Assembly: GCF_900086655.1 (NCBI RefSeq)
Contig: NZ_LT575476.1
Coordinates: forward strand, 5,480,431 to 5,544,430
Length of the DNA stretch: 64,000 bases
Direction: 5' to 3'
DNA from: Paenibacillus tuaregi
GTDB lineage: Bacteria; Bacillota; Bacilli; Paenibacillales; Paenibacillaceae
A program made the position numbers and the translations under genes. Shown piece by piece: positions 42,396 to 51,879 of the stretch; position 1 is the first letter of the stretch; the number at the start of each line of letters is the position of its first letter. Below the pieces are notes generated by a model. The model did no database searches and had not been told where the DNA came from. It was given only the letters and a program-made list of their open reading frames with translations.

Positions 42396-43424
42396 TCATT
42401 CAACGGCCTGCTTCTCAGGAATCATAAGCTGTGAAGCTGCTGTATTCGGATCAGACCAGCTTTCAATCAGCTGTTCGGCATAAGCCACATCCTTCTTATC
42501 AGCCAGGTCATAGAAGATATTATTCATACGGACACCTTTGCCCATGATTGTAAAACTGTAAATCTGCGGCGGATTCTCCCCGGTCAACAGCTGTTTAGCA
42601 AGATCAATAATATTGTTTGGCATAATATCTGTCTTGAAGTTCGCACCCGCGATGTCCATCAGCTCAGGAATTTTACCGACTTGATCCAGCTTTAGAACCC
42701 GGCTAACCATTGCATTCAGGAAGACCTGATGTCTCTTGGTCCGGTTAAAGTCACTGTCTTCCCGGTAACGGACGAAATTAAGGGCGTCCTTCCCGTTATA
42801 GATAGGCTGGTTTGCCTTGATCGTGAACTTCTCGTGTTCCTTGGCTTTGTTCACAATATCCTTCGTAATTGGCAGCTCCACGCCGCCCAGCGCGTCAACG
42901 ACGTCCCGCAGACCTTTGAAGTTAATGGCAGCATAATACTCTACCTTATGCCCCAGGAAAGCTTCTACGGTATCCTTAGACATCTTTTCCCCGCCGAACG
43001 CGTATGCATGGTTGATCTTATCCTTTTTGTGCTTGCCTACAATCTCAGTGTACGTATCCCGCGGAATTGAAATGAGCAACACCTTGGAATCTTTAGGCCG
43101 AATCACCGCATAGATCATCGTATCCGAACGTGCTGGCTCGTTATCCCGCTGATCTACCCCAAGAAGAAGCGCGGTAAACGGCTTGGTCTGATAGACCACC
43201 GGCTTGGGTTTCTCCCCTTGAAGAGGGGCATAGGATTTCTGCAATTTCTGCTCCACATGATCAGACAGAAATAAATCAAATGCCATAATGGCAAGAGGTT
43301 TCCTGTATACATAAGCGCCTGAACCCAGAATAACAAGAACCAGAAGGACAATTCCCCACGTTCTTAATCTATTCTTTTTCTTTTTGGGTTTTGGCTTTAC
43401 CCTGCTTAATTGTTTATCACTCAT
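42396..43424 (-). CDS. LytR-CpsA-Psr (LCP) family cell-wall glycopolymer ligase
   Basis: 342 residues. A basic cytoplasmic tail and one membrane helix (TWGIVLLVLVILGSGAYVY) are followed by an extracytoplasmic LCP domain with LLLGVDQRDNEPARSDTMIY, SIPRDTYTEI, DKINHAYAFGG and the arginine motif VRYREDSDFNRTKRHQ. LCP enzymes attach teichoic acids or other polymers to peptidoglycan. GGAGG lies seven bases before the ATG. Confidence 0.93.
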   Translation of the reverse strand: MSDKQLSRVKPKPKKKKNRLRTWGIVLLVLVILGSGAYVYRKPLAIMAFDLFLSDHVEQKLQKSYAPLQGEKPKPVVYQTKPFTALLLGVDQRDNEPARSDTMIYAVIRPKDSKVLLISIPRDTYTEIVGKHKKDKINHAYAFGGEKMSKDTVEAFLGHKVEYYAAINFKGLRDVVDALGGVELPITKDIVNKAKEHEKFTIKANQPIYNGKDALNFVRYREDSDFNRTKRHQVFLNAMVSRVLKLDQVGKIPELMDIAGANFKTDIMPNNIIDLAKQLLTGENPPQIYSFTIMGKGVRMNNIFYDLADKKDVAYAEQLIESWSDPNTAASQLMIPEKQAVE

Positions 43425-43926
43425 TCATTTGCCTCCATTTAGATGCAGCTCAGATCCCCGAGTACATCTTCATCTTCATGTATATGTTATACATGTCTTT
43501 CCTAGCAGAAGACATGATTAAAGTCCTACTCGAAAGTATAGTAGAATACCATACGACATATTTTTACGGCATAAGTGGCCTTGGGCTTCAAATGAACGTA
43601 TCCATCCTCCTTCCTTAATAAACGCTAGAGCCGTTTACCGAAGCACGAGAATCAAGGCTTTTGCAACACAAATCTACTTTATCTTCCATTGTACTGAGTT
43701 GTTTCCAGCAAAACACTACAAAAAGGTTAAAATACACTTGCACAACGAACAATATAACCTAATTAACTATCATCTATCAACTATTAAACACTGGGATATG
43801 CCTGATCTTCTATCCTAATAACGCTTCTATAATGATAAATATCCTCTAACAAAATACGAATGAAAGCTGTAAATGTTCCTAAGTAAGACCTTGTGAGCCC
43901 ACAGCACTTAATTATCCCTGGGCACC
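43425..43926. other. Gene-free stretch upstream of the LCP gene
   Basis: About 500 bases with no convincing gene. The perfect inverted repeat CATGTATA-TGT-TATACATG (43473-43491) lies about 50 bases before the LCP start. On the minus strand, GGAAGGAGG near 43610 precedes a TTG that opens a 21-codon frame, which could be a leader peptide but is not supported otherwise. The LCP promoter must be here. Confidence 0.5.
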
Positions 43927-43962
43927 AAAAAAAGCGGGTAAAGGACAACTCCTTTACCCGCT
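43927..43962 (-). terminator. Terminator of the oligopeptide transporter operon
   Basis: A perfect 13-base stem AGCGGGTAAAGGA/TCCTTTACCCGCT with a four-base loop and seven T on the minus strand. Confidence 0.92.
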
Positions 43963-43975
43963 CCTAAGCTGCATA

Positions 43976-45004
43976 CTATTGAAGCTTCTTGAGCGCATCG
44001 CTGCCTTCCAGCAGTGGGAAGTGGCAGGCCACCTGTCTGCCTGGAAGAGCCTCTTCCAGCAGCGGTTCAACCTGGCTGCACTTCTCTTGTGCAAGAGGAC
44101 AGCGGGTATGGAACCGGCAGCCGGACGGCGGATTTGCAGGTGACGGAACATCACCCTTCAAGACGATACGCTCCCGCTTACGGCTTGGAGTCGGCTTCGG
44201 AATAGCCGACAGCAGTGCCGCCGTGTAAGGATGGAGCGGATGCGCAAAGAGCTCTTCCGTTTCGGATACCTCAACCATTTTACCCAGGTACATAACTCCA
44301 ACGCGGTCCGAAATATGGCGCACCACATTCAACCCGTGAGCAATGAATAGGAAGGTCAGTCCCAGCTCCTTCTGCAGTTTCATCAGCAGGTTGATAACCT
44401 GGGACTGGACGGACACGTCAAGCGCCGATACCGCCTCATCCGCTACGATAAACTGAGGGTTCAGGGCAATTGCCCGGGCAATTCCGATCCGCTGCCGCTG
44501 TCCACCGGAGAATTCGTGCGGATACCGGTTTCGGCGGGACGGATCAAGTCCGACCAACTGCAGAAGCTCGACCACCCGGTCGTCAATCTCCTTGGCGGAC
44601 ATATTGCGGTGAACGCGCAGCGGCTCACCGATAATATCTTTGACCAGAAAGCGCGGATTCAGGGAACCAAACGGATCCTGGAAAATAATCTGCATCTCTT
44701 CCCGAAGCTTACGAAGCTCCGAACCACTCAGGGAATGTACATTCTTCCCGTTGAACAGGACCTCTCCATCGGTAGCGCTTTGCAGCTTGAGCACAACACG
44801 GCCGAACGTGGACTTGCCACAGCCTGATTCACCAACAAGGCCAAAGGTCTCACCCTTGCGGATCGTGACAGATACGTCGTCAACCGCTTTAACGTTGCCG
44901 ACAACGCGGTTAAATAACCCCGCCTTAATTGGGAAATACTTTTTGAGATGTTTAATCTCAATCAAATTCTCATTATCTTGAACTTTTGGCTCTTTCATAC
45001 TCAT
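43976..45004 (-). CDS. oppF: Oligopeptide ABC transporter ATPase, OppF-like
   Basis: 342 residues: Walker A (GESGCGKSTFGRV), signature (SGGQRQRIGIARAI), Walker B (FIVADEAVSALD) and the C-terminal oligopeptide/dipeptide extension with two Cys (CRFHTRCPLAQEKC) that may bind an iron-sulfur cluster. The start overlaps the stop of oppD (ATGA). Last gene of the operon. Paired with OppD as a heterodimeric ATPase. Confidence 0.9.
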   Translation of the reverse strand: MSMKEPKVQDNENLIEIKHLKKYFPIKAGLFNRVVGNVKAVDDVSVTIRKGETFGLVGESGCGKSTFGRVVLKLQSATDGEVLFNGKNVHSLSGSELRKLREEMQIIFQDPFGSLNPRFLVKDIIGEPLRVHRNMSAKEIDDRVVELLQLVGLDPSRRNRYPHEFSGGQRQRIGIARAIALNPQFIVADEAVSALDVSVQSQVINLLMKLQKELGLTFLFIAHGLNVVRHISDRVGVMYLGKMVEVSETEELFAHPLHPYTAALLSAIPKPTPSRKRERIVLKGDVPSPANPPSGCRFHTRCPLAQEKCSQVEPLLEEALPGRQVACHFPLLEGSDALKKLQ

Positions 45005-46017
45005 TTGGTGTCGCCCCCGTTTCTGCCGATCTCCACAGGCGCCTTATCCTCATACAGCCAGCACACGGCACTATGATCGTCGCCTACCTTGAAGTTAAGC
45101 GGCTCCTGGGATTTGCATTTATCCATCACATGCGGACAGCGGGGATTGAAGCGGCAGCCACCCGGAAGATTACCGAGGCCCGGAATCGTTCCTTTGATGG
45201 TGTACAGTTCTTTTCCGCGGGTGCCTTCAAACCCTGGAATGGATTGCAGCAGACCTACGGTATAAGGATGGGACGGGTTGGAGAAGATCTCCTCAACAGT
45301 ACCCTCTTCTACAATAGCTCCAGCGTACATAACCGCGATCCGGTCTGCCATTTCAGCAGCTACCCCCATATCGTGGGTAATAAGAAGAATGGACATACCC
45401 AGCTCTTCCTTCAGACGCTGGAGAAGATCGAGAATCTGTGCCTGCACAGTTACGTCAAGTGCTGTAGTAGGCTCATCCGCAATCAACAGCTCGGGATTAC
45501 ATGCCAAGGCTACCGCAATAACGACACGCTGACACATCCCCCCGGACAATTCATGCGGATACTGCTTAACACGGATTTCCGGTGCAGGAATACCAACCAT
45601 TCTCAGCAGGTTGATCGCTTCCTTCTTCGCTTCTGCCTCACTCTTGTTCTGGTGCAGAATAATACTTTCTGCGATCTGATCGCCCACGGTAAATACAGGG
45701 TTAAGTGCGGACATTGGGTCCTGGAAGATCATCGCAATCTTGTTACCGCGAATCTTGCGCATGTCCTCCTGGTCTTTGGAGGCCAGATCCTCACCCTGAA
45801 ATTTAATTTTGCCATCCAAGATGGCTCCGCCCGCATAATCGATCAGGCGCATGATGGACAAGGAGGTTACACTCTTACCGCTACCGGATTCGCCAACAAG
45901 GCAGAGTGTCTTTCCTTTTTCTATGTTTATAGAGATATTGTCTGTCGCTTTGACAAATCCCTTTTCTGTCATAAATCCGGTTGTCAGATTCTCTATTTCG
46001 AGTAATCTTTCCGCCAT
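45001..46017 (-). CDS. oppD: Oligopeptide ABC transporter ATPase, OppD-like
   Basis: 338 residues: Walker A (GESGSGKSVTSLS), signature (SGGMCQRVVIAVAL), Walker B (LLIADEPTTALD) and the C-terminal extension CRFNPRCPHVMDKC. GGAGG precedes the ATG by eight bases. It overlaps oppC by 25 bases. Confidence 0.92.
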   Translation of the reverse strand: MAERLLEIENLTTGFMTEKGFVKATDNISINIEKGKTLCLVGESGSGKSVTSLSIMRLIDYAGGAILDGKIKFQGEDLASKDQEDMRKIRGNKIAMIFQDPMSALNPVFTVGDQIAESIILHQNKSEAEAKKEAINLLRMVGIPAPEIRVKQYPHELSGGMCQRVVIAVALACNPELLIADEPTTALDVTVQAQILDLLQRLKEELGMSILLITHDMGVAAEMADRIAVMYAGAIVEEGTVEEIFSNPSHPYTVGLLQSIPGFEGTRGKELYTIKGTIPGLGNLPGGCRFNPRCPHVMDKCKSQEPLNFKVGDDHSAVCWLYEDKAPVEIGRNGGDTK

Positions 46018-46973
46018 TGTTTCAGCCTCCTCCGGGATACCGTCGCTTTTTGTCTAGGATCAAGAGCATCACGGATGCCATCACCGATAAAGTTAACGGA
46101 CAACACCACAATCAGGATACATAATCCTGGATATACCGCTTGGATAGGATCAGTGAGCATGAATTCCTGTGCATTACTCAGCATTTGCCCCCAGCTTGTA
46201 TCCGGAGCCTGTACACCAAGCCCAAGGAAGGATAGTGCTGATTCACTCAGGATAGCGCCCCCTACCATCAACGTGGCATTAACGATAATCGGGAAGCTTG
46301 CGTTGCGAAGCAAATGTCTGAATATAATTCCCCAGCTGGACACACCAATCGCTTTGGCAGCCTCTACGTACTGAGTCTCCCGCAGCTGCAGGAAGTTCCC
46401 CCGCACCAGACGGGCTACGCTCATCCAGCTTGTAAATACCAAGATCATAATCATATAACTTACTTTCGAACCAAAGATGGCGAGAACGAGAATGTTCAAG
46501 AACAATAGTGGGATCGAGTTCATAACATCAACAAAACGCATAAAGATTGTATCGATCCATCCGCCGAAATAACCCGAAATAGCTCCGACAAACGATCCGA
46601 TAATAACCGAAGCCGCAGCCACAGTAAAACCAACTAACAAGGAAATTCGGGCGCTGTATAACAATCTGGAGAAAATATCACGGCCAAGCTCATCCACGCC
46701 AAGCAGATGGCCACCGCCTCCCATATCCCCATCCAGATTAATCGCTTCTGGCTTGTAAGGAGCCAGCCATGGAGCAAAAATAGCCGCGAGTACAAAAATG
46801 GACAGGACGACCAAACCCGTCATCGCGTACGGATTACGGGAAAATTTCTTCCACACAGTCTTCCACGGACCCGGCGGCTTCTTGGAAGGTGCAGTAGAAG
46901 TGACTTCCTCCATTGGAGGCTCAAGGCCCGGCTGACTGCTTTGTGCAATTTCCGTATTCATATTCATACTCAT
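45993..46973 (-). CDS. oppC: Oligopeptide ABC transporter permease, OppC-like
   Basis: 326 residues. A cytoplasmic N-terminal part is followed by a first helix (AMTGLVVLSIFVLAAIFAPW), the OppC_N domain, and the BPD_transp_1 domain with the EAA loop EAAKAIGVSSWGIIFRHLL. Membrane partner of OppB. Start overlaps the oppB stop; GGGAGG is 10 bases upstream. Confidence 0.92.
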   Translation of the reverse strand: MSMNMNTEIAQSSQPGLEPPMEEVTSTAPSKKPPGPWKTVWKKFSRNPYAMTGLVVLSIFVLAAIFAPWLAPYKPEAINLDGDMGGGGHLLGVDELGRDIFSRLLYSARISLLVGFTVAAASVIIGSFVGAISGYFGGWIDTIFMRFVDVMNSIPLLFLNILVLAIFGSKVSYMIMILVFTSWMSVARLVRGNFLQLRETQYVEAAKAIGVSSWGIIFRHLLRNASFPIIVNATLMVGGAILSESALSFLGLGVQAPDTSWGQMLSNAQEFMLTDPIQAVYPGLCILIVVLSVNFIGDGIRDALDPRQKATVSRRRLKQWRKDYSK

Positions 46974-47938
46974 GCCGATTTTCCTCCCTTACCAAGCTGA
47001 ACCCGAGGATCGACTACTGCGTATAGAATATCGGCAATCAGATTACCAACAATAACAACAACTGCAGTAATCAGAGCAATTGCCATCAATACCGAGTATT
47101 CTCTGGCATTTGCCATTTCAATGAACAAACGGCCCATACCCGGCCAGTTAAACACGCTCTCAGTTAGTGCGGCACCACTAACCAGGATCGGCAGATCAAG
47201 ACCCAGTACCGTAATAACAGGAATGAGCGCATTACGCAGCGCGTGACGGAAAATAACCTTGTTTTCTTTAACCCCTTTAGCACGTGCTGTGCGGATATAA
47301 TCCTGCTCAAGCACTTCCAGCATACTTGCACGAGAGTACTTAGAGTAAGAGGCCAGGAATCCTAAAGTCAGTACGGATACCGGCAGAATCATATGCATGA
47401 ACAAATTGCCCAGGTTTCCTTCTTGCCCCATGGTCCACATATCTGAAAGTGGAAGCCAATCGAGTTCTAGTGCGAACAGCTCCTGAAGCAATATACCAAA
47501 CCAGAAGGTTGGCATGGCAAAACCAATATAAGCAACAAATGAAGCCGTTTGGTCAGAAAGGCCATATTCCTTGGTACTGTTATAAATACCCCATGGAATC
47601 GCTATCAGCAAGGATAGAAGCCAAGCTACACTCATCAAGATGACGGTATTTTGAACAGTTGGCCATAGAATTTGACCTACAGGAACGTGGTTCTTAAATG
47701 TATAACCCAGATCGCCCTTAAGCAATCCGCCAACCCAAGAGAAGTATTGCTCGTATACTGGTCTATCAAGTCCTAAGTTATGAGCCTGTATTTTGGCTGC
47801 CTCCTGAGATAAGCCCGGCGCTAAGAAAATCTGTGTAGGGCCACCCGGTGCCGCATGGATCAGACCGAAAGTGACGATACTGATCAGAACAAGAACCAAA
47901 AGAGACTGCAGGACACGGCGAATGAAATATTCAGTCAT
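46970..47938 (-). CDS. oppB: Oligopeptide ABC transporter permease, OppB-like
   Basis: 322 residues with six membrane helices. The N-terminal OppB helix (VLQSLLVLVLISIVTFGLIH), the periplasmic loop and the EAA loop RTARAKGVKENKVIFRHAL are clear. GGGAGG lies seven bases before the ATG. It follows the binding-protein gene after 105 bases that hold an attenuator. Confidence 0.92.
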   Translation of the reverse strand: MTEYFIRRVLQSLLVLVLISIVTFGLIHAAPGGPTQIFLAPGLSQEAAKIQAHNLGLDRPVYEQYFSWVGGLLKGDLGYTFKNHVPVGQILWPTVQNTVILMSVAWLLSLLIAIPWGIYNSTKEYGLSDQTASFVAYIGFAMPTFWFGILLQELFALELDWLPLSDMWTMGQEGNLGNLFMHMILPVSVLTLGFLASYSKYSRASMLEVLEQDYIRTARAKGVKENKVIFRHALRNALIPVITVLGLDLPILVSGAALTESVFNWPGMGRLFIEMANAREYSVLMAIALITAVVVIVGNLIADILYAVVDPRVQLGKGGKSA

Positions 47939-47989
47939 TGACTATCCTCCCATGATTGTACATAGGTACAACCGATTTAAGCCTAAAAA

Positions 47990-48024
47990 CAAAAAAAGGG
48001 AGAGGAGAAGACTCTCCTTCCCCC
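47990..48024 (-). terminator. Intercistronic attenuator between oppA and oppB
   Basis: GGGAAGGAGA and TCTCC-TCTCCC on the minus strand form a stem with a one-base bulge, followed by seven T. It probably lowers expression of the membrane and ATPase genes relative to the binding protein. Confidence 0.7.
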
Positions 48025-48043
48025 TCGTTTAGTAGTCGTGTAA

Positions 48044-49762
48044 TTATTGAGTTACCCACCAGTTTTGAATATGGAAGAAAGCTCCATATGGAAGTGATGC
48101 TTCAGGTGCATCGGCTTCAGCAAATTTTACACGTGAGCCTAAACCTTGCGGTTGTCCATATTGGTACAAGAATACATATGGCAGGTCAGTGGAAATTTCC
48201 TTACCCACTTCTTCATAAATTTTCTTACGCTGAGCTTGGTCAACTGTGGAATATCCATCTACCCACAGCTTATCGAGCTTCTCGTTTTTATACCATCCCA
48301 TGTTTTGACCATTTGGTGGGAAGTATTTGGAGGAGAAGGTTTGCTCTCCATCTGGATCCGGGTTGTTCAGAGACCAAGACAACAGAACTGCAGGGAACTT
48401 ACCTGGTGTCAGGTTGTTATCAGCCCAGGAAGAGAAGTCAATCGCTTTAGGTTTAACCTCGATACCTACTTCTTTCAGGTTCTGTTGGATAACCGTAGCC
48501 ACTTGTTGACGGCGGCTGTTACCCGCATTGTATTGAAGCTCGAAGGAGAAACGATGACCGTCTTTAGCCAGGATACCATCAGAGCCTGCAACCCAACCGT
48601 CTTCAGCAAGAAGCTTCTTAGCTGCTTCAGGGTCATATTTGTACTCAGTTACAGCTGAGCCTGGATCAGCCCAAGTATTTGGCAGGAACGGAGCATTCAG
48701 CTTAGTACCAGTTCCTTTAAGAATGTTGTTGATCATACCTTCGCGGTTAAGTGCTGTGGCAATCGCTTGTCTTGTCTTCACGCCAGTGAATGGAACGAAT
48801 TTGTCCGGGAAGTTCTCAGGCTTGAAGTTGAATGCAACATACTCATATTGAGGTCCTGGAGCAAGAAGAACGGTCAGGCCTTGTTTCTTCTTAACAGCTT
48901 CCACTTGGGTTACAGGAATCGCTTGGACCATGTCCACATCGCCTTTAATCAGAGCTTGAACCTCAGTGTTTTGGTCCGCATAGATTTTGTAAACGACTTT
49001 GTCAATGTGAGGTTGTTGACCCCAGTAGTTAGGATCTTTCTCAAATGTCAGATACTGCTTTTGTTTCCACTCGGTCCATTTCCAAGTACCGTTAGTTACA
49101 GTCTTGGCAGGGTCCTTACCATATGCATTGTTCTTCAGATCTTCCGGTTTAACATCCTTCAACACGTGATATGGAATCAACTGGTTGAACAAGCTGTATT
49201 GGAACGGTGCAAATACTTGCTTCAAAGTAATTTTAACGGTTTGATCGTCAATTTTCTCAAGCTTATCCACTTTGTCAAATTGCCCGATACCCGGAGAACC
49301 TGCTTTAGGGTTACGGAACGTGTCAATTGTGAAGATAACGTCATCCGCAGTAACCGGTTGGCCGTCACTCCATTTAGCTTCTTTTTTCAGCTTGATCTCA
49401 TAAGTTTTGCCGTCAGCGGATACTTTTGGCAGTTCAGCTGCAAGAGACCAAGGTTCAGCAGCAAGGTTACCCTTACGGTCAAGATCATACAGATTAGCCA
49501 TCACGAACTTGGCTGCATCCGCAGAAGCTGTGTTATCGATATAGATCGGGTTGATCGATACGATATCAGAGAAGCTGCTGAATGTCAGTGTTCCACCATC
49601 TACCGGTTTATCAGTAGACTTATTGGCATTTGTCTCGGAGCCTGTAGGCGCTTTAGTAGATCCACCTTCAGCGGATTTGTTGGAGTTGCTGCAACCTACG
49701 AACAGAGCGCCAACAAGTGTAAGCGTCGCTAATAGGGCAACCCATTTTTTTGTTTTTACCAT
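48044..49762 (-). CDS. oppA: Oligopeptide-binding lipoprotein, OppA/DppE-like
   Basis: 572 residues of the SBP_bac_5 family. The lipoprotein signal ends in LFVGC (Cys24), followed by a Ser/Lys/Thr-rich spacer. The binding fold has LKKEAKWSDGQPVTADDVIFT, YGKDPAKTVTNGTWKW and a C-terminal VFLYQYGQPQGLGSRV. GGGAGG is nine bases before the ATG. The binding protein is anchored on the outer face and gives peptides to OppBCDF encoded downstream. Peptide length preference not visible. Confidence 0.93.
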   Translation of the reverse strand: MVKTKKWVALLATLTLVGALFVGCSNSNKSAEGGSTKAPTGSETNANKSTDKPVDGGTLTFSSFSDIVSINPIYIDNTASADAAKFVMANLYDLDRKGNLAAEPWSLAAELPKVSADGKTYEIKLKKEAKWSDGQPVTADDVIFTIDTFRNPKAGSPGIGQFDKVDKLEKIDDQTVKITLKQVFAPFQYSLFNQLIPYHVLKDVKPEDLKNNAYGKDPAKTVTNGTWKWTEWKQKQYLTFEKDPNYWGQQPHIDKVVYKIYADQNTEVQALIKGDVDMVQAIPVTQVEAVKKKQGLTVLLAPGPQYEYVAFNFKPENFPDKFVPFTGVKTRQAIATALNREGMINNILKGTGTKLNAPFLPNTWADPGSAVTEYKYDPEAAKKLLAEDGWVAGSDGILAKDGHRFSFELQYNAGNSRRQQVATVIQQNLKEVGIEVKPKAIDFSSWADNNLTPGKFPAVLLSWSLNNPDPDGEQTFSSKYFPPNGQNMGWYKNEKLDKLWVDGYSTVDQAQRKKIYEEVGKEISTDLPYVFLYQYGQPQGLGSRVKFAEADAPEASLPYGAFFHIQNWWVTQ

Positions 49763-50444
49763 TAACGTGTTCCTCCCATTTTTAAAATTGTACTGCTGTA
49801 AAGCGTCCTCCGGGTCGAAGCTAACCTCACGTCTTTCCTAATTCTGTCTACGATATGAATTGAACTAAAGATACAACATGCTATTGCTGCTTCAACTACA
49901 CCTCCAGCATGGCTGACTTCACCAGTCTTTAGTTCATTTCACATGCTACGTGGGCTTTGACCCCCCTCATGGTTCAGAATCTGAGAAGCTGTTTAATTAA
50001 CTTCTAATATATTGTTAATCAATATATCCTAATAAAAAAAGCATAATATACATAGGTTTACTCGGAATTATATTCTCAAAGACAATTTCTTGCTGCGGTC
50101 CCCTAAAACCAATTTTGTTAACCACGGGTCAATTTAATGTTAATGTCTCCCTATTACATTTCCGAACAAACATCTGAATTATTAATGCTATGTTTCATTA
50201 TTAGTAAATAATATACATTAAATTTACCAAAATTCCAACTAATTTTATGTTTTGTTTTTAATTTTTTTTTAATGTCATGTATAGAAAAAACTTTTCAATC
50301 TACGATTTGCCTGGAAGGTCACTCGGCTGCACCCTCTAAATTTCATTTTCCTTTAAGAAAAGAAGCCTCCAAAACTTCCATTTTTGCTGTATAAGATTGT
50401 ATAAAATCCTACTTTTCTGCATATTTATAATACCGACTTAAAAC
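49763..50444. other. Gene-free, AT-rich stretch upstream of oppA
   Basis: About 680 bases with no supported gene. The perfect inverted repeat ATATATTG-TTAAT-CAATATAT is at 50007-50027, and several A/T runs occur at 50030-50290. The oppA promoter and possibly regulator sites (CodY-like, not convincingly matched) should be here. Confidence 0.5.
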
Positions 50445-50470
50445 AAAAAAACAGCCGATTTCTCGGCTGC
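50445..50470 (-). terminator. Terminator of rpsF-ssb-rpsR
   Basis: CAGCCG-AGAAAT-CGGCTG with seven T on the minus strand, 14 bases after the rpsR stop. Confidence 0.9.
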
Positions 50471-50483
50471 TCTGTTAACTTTA

Positions 50484-50756
50484 TTACTCCGTCGTATAAG
50501 GCAACAATGCGATTTGACGGGAACGTTTGATAGCAATTGTCAACAAACGTTGGTATTTTGCGCTAGTGCCAGTTACACGGCGTGGCAAAATTTTACCGCG
50601 TTCGCTGATGAATTTCTTCAACAGTTCAGTGTCTTTATAGTCAATGTGAGTAATTTTGTTCACAGTGAAGAAGCACACTTTACGACGTTTGTTACGGCCG
50701 CCGCGGCGAGCCGGTCTTTTGTCGTTGTCTCCGCCTTCTCTTGGTTTAAAAGCCAT
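50484..50756 (-). CDS. rpsR: 30S ribosomal protein S18
   Basis: 90 residues with the basic RRGGRNKRRKVCFF start, the S18 core ITHIDYKDTELLKKFISERGKILPRR (conserved in the family) and TGTSAKYQRLLTIAIKRSR. Last gene of rpsF-ssb-rpsR. Binds next to S6 on the 30S platform. Confidence 0.97.
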   Translation of the reverse strand: MAFKPREGGDNDKRPARRGGRNKRRKVCFFTVNKITHIDYKDTELLKKFISERGKILPRRVTGTSAKYQRLLTIAIKRSRQIALLPYTTE

Positions 50757-50778
50757 GCTGTTTCAGTCCTTTCCAATA

Positions 50779-51246
50779 TTAAAATGGCAAATCGTCATCC
50801 GAAATATCAATCGGCTTACCGTCATCGGAGAATGGATCCTGATTGCTGCGGGAGCTGCTGCCGCTGCGGTTACCACCGCTGCCGCCTCCGAATGGAGCTT
50901 CTTCCCGTTGCCCGCCGCCACCTTCTCGGTTCGACTCCAAGAAACGGACATTATCGGCGATGACTTCGGTCACGTATACACGTTTACCTTCGTTATTATC
51001 GTAATTCCGTACTTGAATGCGTCCTTCTACTGCGGTCAAACGACCTTTACGCAGGTAGTTGGCACAAGTCTCAGCCAGCTGTCTCCACGTAACGACCGGT
51101 ATAAAGTCCGCTTCGCGTTCTCCGCCTTGGGATGTGAAAGGTCTGTCTACGGCAATCGTAAACTGGGTGACCGCCACGCCTGATGGCGTATAACGCAGCT
51201 CCGGATCACGGGTTAGTCTTCCGATGAGAATGACACGGTTTAACAA
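50779..51246 (-). CDS. ssb: Single-stranded DNA-binding protein
   Basis: 155 residues. The OB fold (NRVILIGRLTRDPELRYTPS) is followed by a Gly/Ser/Asn-rich linker and the acidic tip DDDLPF that binds partner proteins. The start is TTG 51246 with GGAGGAG eight bases upstream, unusual for this gene but well supported. Encoded between rpsF and rpsR, as usual. Confidence 0.97.
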   Translation of the reverse strand: MLNRVILIGRLTRDPELRYTPSGVAVTQFTIAVDRPFTSQGGEREADFIPVVTWRQLAETCANYLRKGRLTAVEGRIQVRNYDNNEGKRVYVTEVIADNVRFLESNREGGGGQREEAPFGGGSGGNRSGSSSRSNQDPFSDDGKPIDISDDDLPF

Positions 51247-51286
51247 TCTGGTCTCCTCCTCTGAGCGAATAATTTACAAACAAGTC

Positions 51287-51571
51287 TTAAGCAACGTCTT
51301 TGGTAATGAGATAACGGATAACTTCGTCGGAAATCTTCAGAATACGTTCCAACTCGTTTACCACATCTGGAGTCGCAGTAAAGTTTACAAGAACATAAAC
51401 TCCATCACGAACCTTGTTAATCTCATACGCAAGCCGGCGTTTACCTAAAACATCATGTTTTGTAATTTCCCCGCCGTTTTGGATGATGCCTTGGAATTTT
51501 TCGACTACAGCTTGAACCGCTTCTTGTTCAAGATCAGGACGAATAATGTACATCACTTCGTATTTGCGCAT
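51287..51571 (-). CDS. rpsF: 30S ribosomal protein S6
   Basis: 94 residues: MRKYEVMYIIRPDLEQEAVQ, the central strand GKRRLAYEINKVRDGVYVLV and the C-terminal ISDEVIRYLITKD are all family-typical. ATG 51571 with GAGGAGGTG just upstream is used; the GTG at 51580 lies inside that ribosome site. First gene of the operon, behind a strong promoter and a structured leader. Confidence 0.97.
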   Translation of the reverse strand: MRKYEVMYIIRPDLEQEAVQAVVEKFQGIIQNGGEITKHDVLGKRRLAYEINKVRDGVYVLVNFTATPDVVNELERILKISDEVIRYLITKDVA

Positions 51572-51650
51572 ATCTTTCACCTCCTCTTGGACTCACGGCC
51601 CCCAATGCAAGGCTTGGGAGCAAGGAGCGAGCCTAAACTCGCACCATAAT
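51572..51650 (-). promoter_or_regulatory. Possible S6:S18 autoregulatory leader of rpsF
   Basis: The mRNA leader can fold TTGG-GGGCCGTGAG-TCCAA near the ribosome site, with CCG in its loop. This is reminiscent of the S6:S18 leader motif. A second stem GGCTTGG..GAGCC-type is possible upstream. Base-pairing was done by eye. Confidence 0.4.
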
Positions 51651-51679
51651 AATATAACAAATCCGAACATCCGATGCAA
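51651..51679 (-). promoter_or_regulatory. Sigma-A promoter of rpsF-ssb-rpsR
   Basis: TTGCAT (51679-51674), a 17-base spacer and TATATT (51656-51651) read towards rpsF. Confidence 0.8.
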
Positions 51680-51879
51680 GTCTAATTAGGCTCATCGCAG
51701 CCTTTCGCCATTTTCCATACGCAGATCATCGTCCTGTTATTTATCTTCTCCCGGGGCCAGGAAGCAGTCATCCCATGAACTACCTTACCGCTCTCCCGTT
51801 CGCTTCACATCAACTTCCCCATAATCGTGCACAATAAATCCGTACTCTTTATAACTTAAGGAAAGGAGCTTAATCTGAT

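Noticed and set aside
43391..43618. A 75-codon plus-strand frame near the LCP promoter
   Set aside because: No ribosome site, hydrophobic random-looking translation, and it overlaps the 5' end of the LCP gene.
44986..46005. A 339-codon plus-strand frame over oppD
   Set aside because: Antisense shadow of a clear ABC ATPase.
50210..50240. CodY-like motif upstream of oppA
   Set aside because: Only about 11 of 15 positions match in a very AT-rich region; expected by chance.
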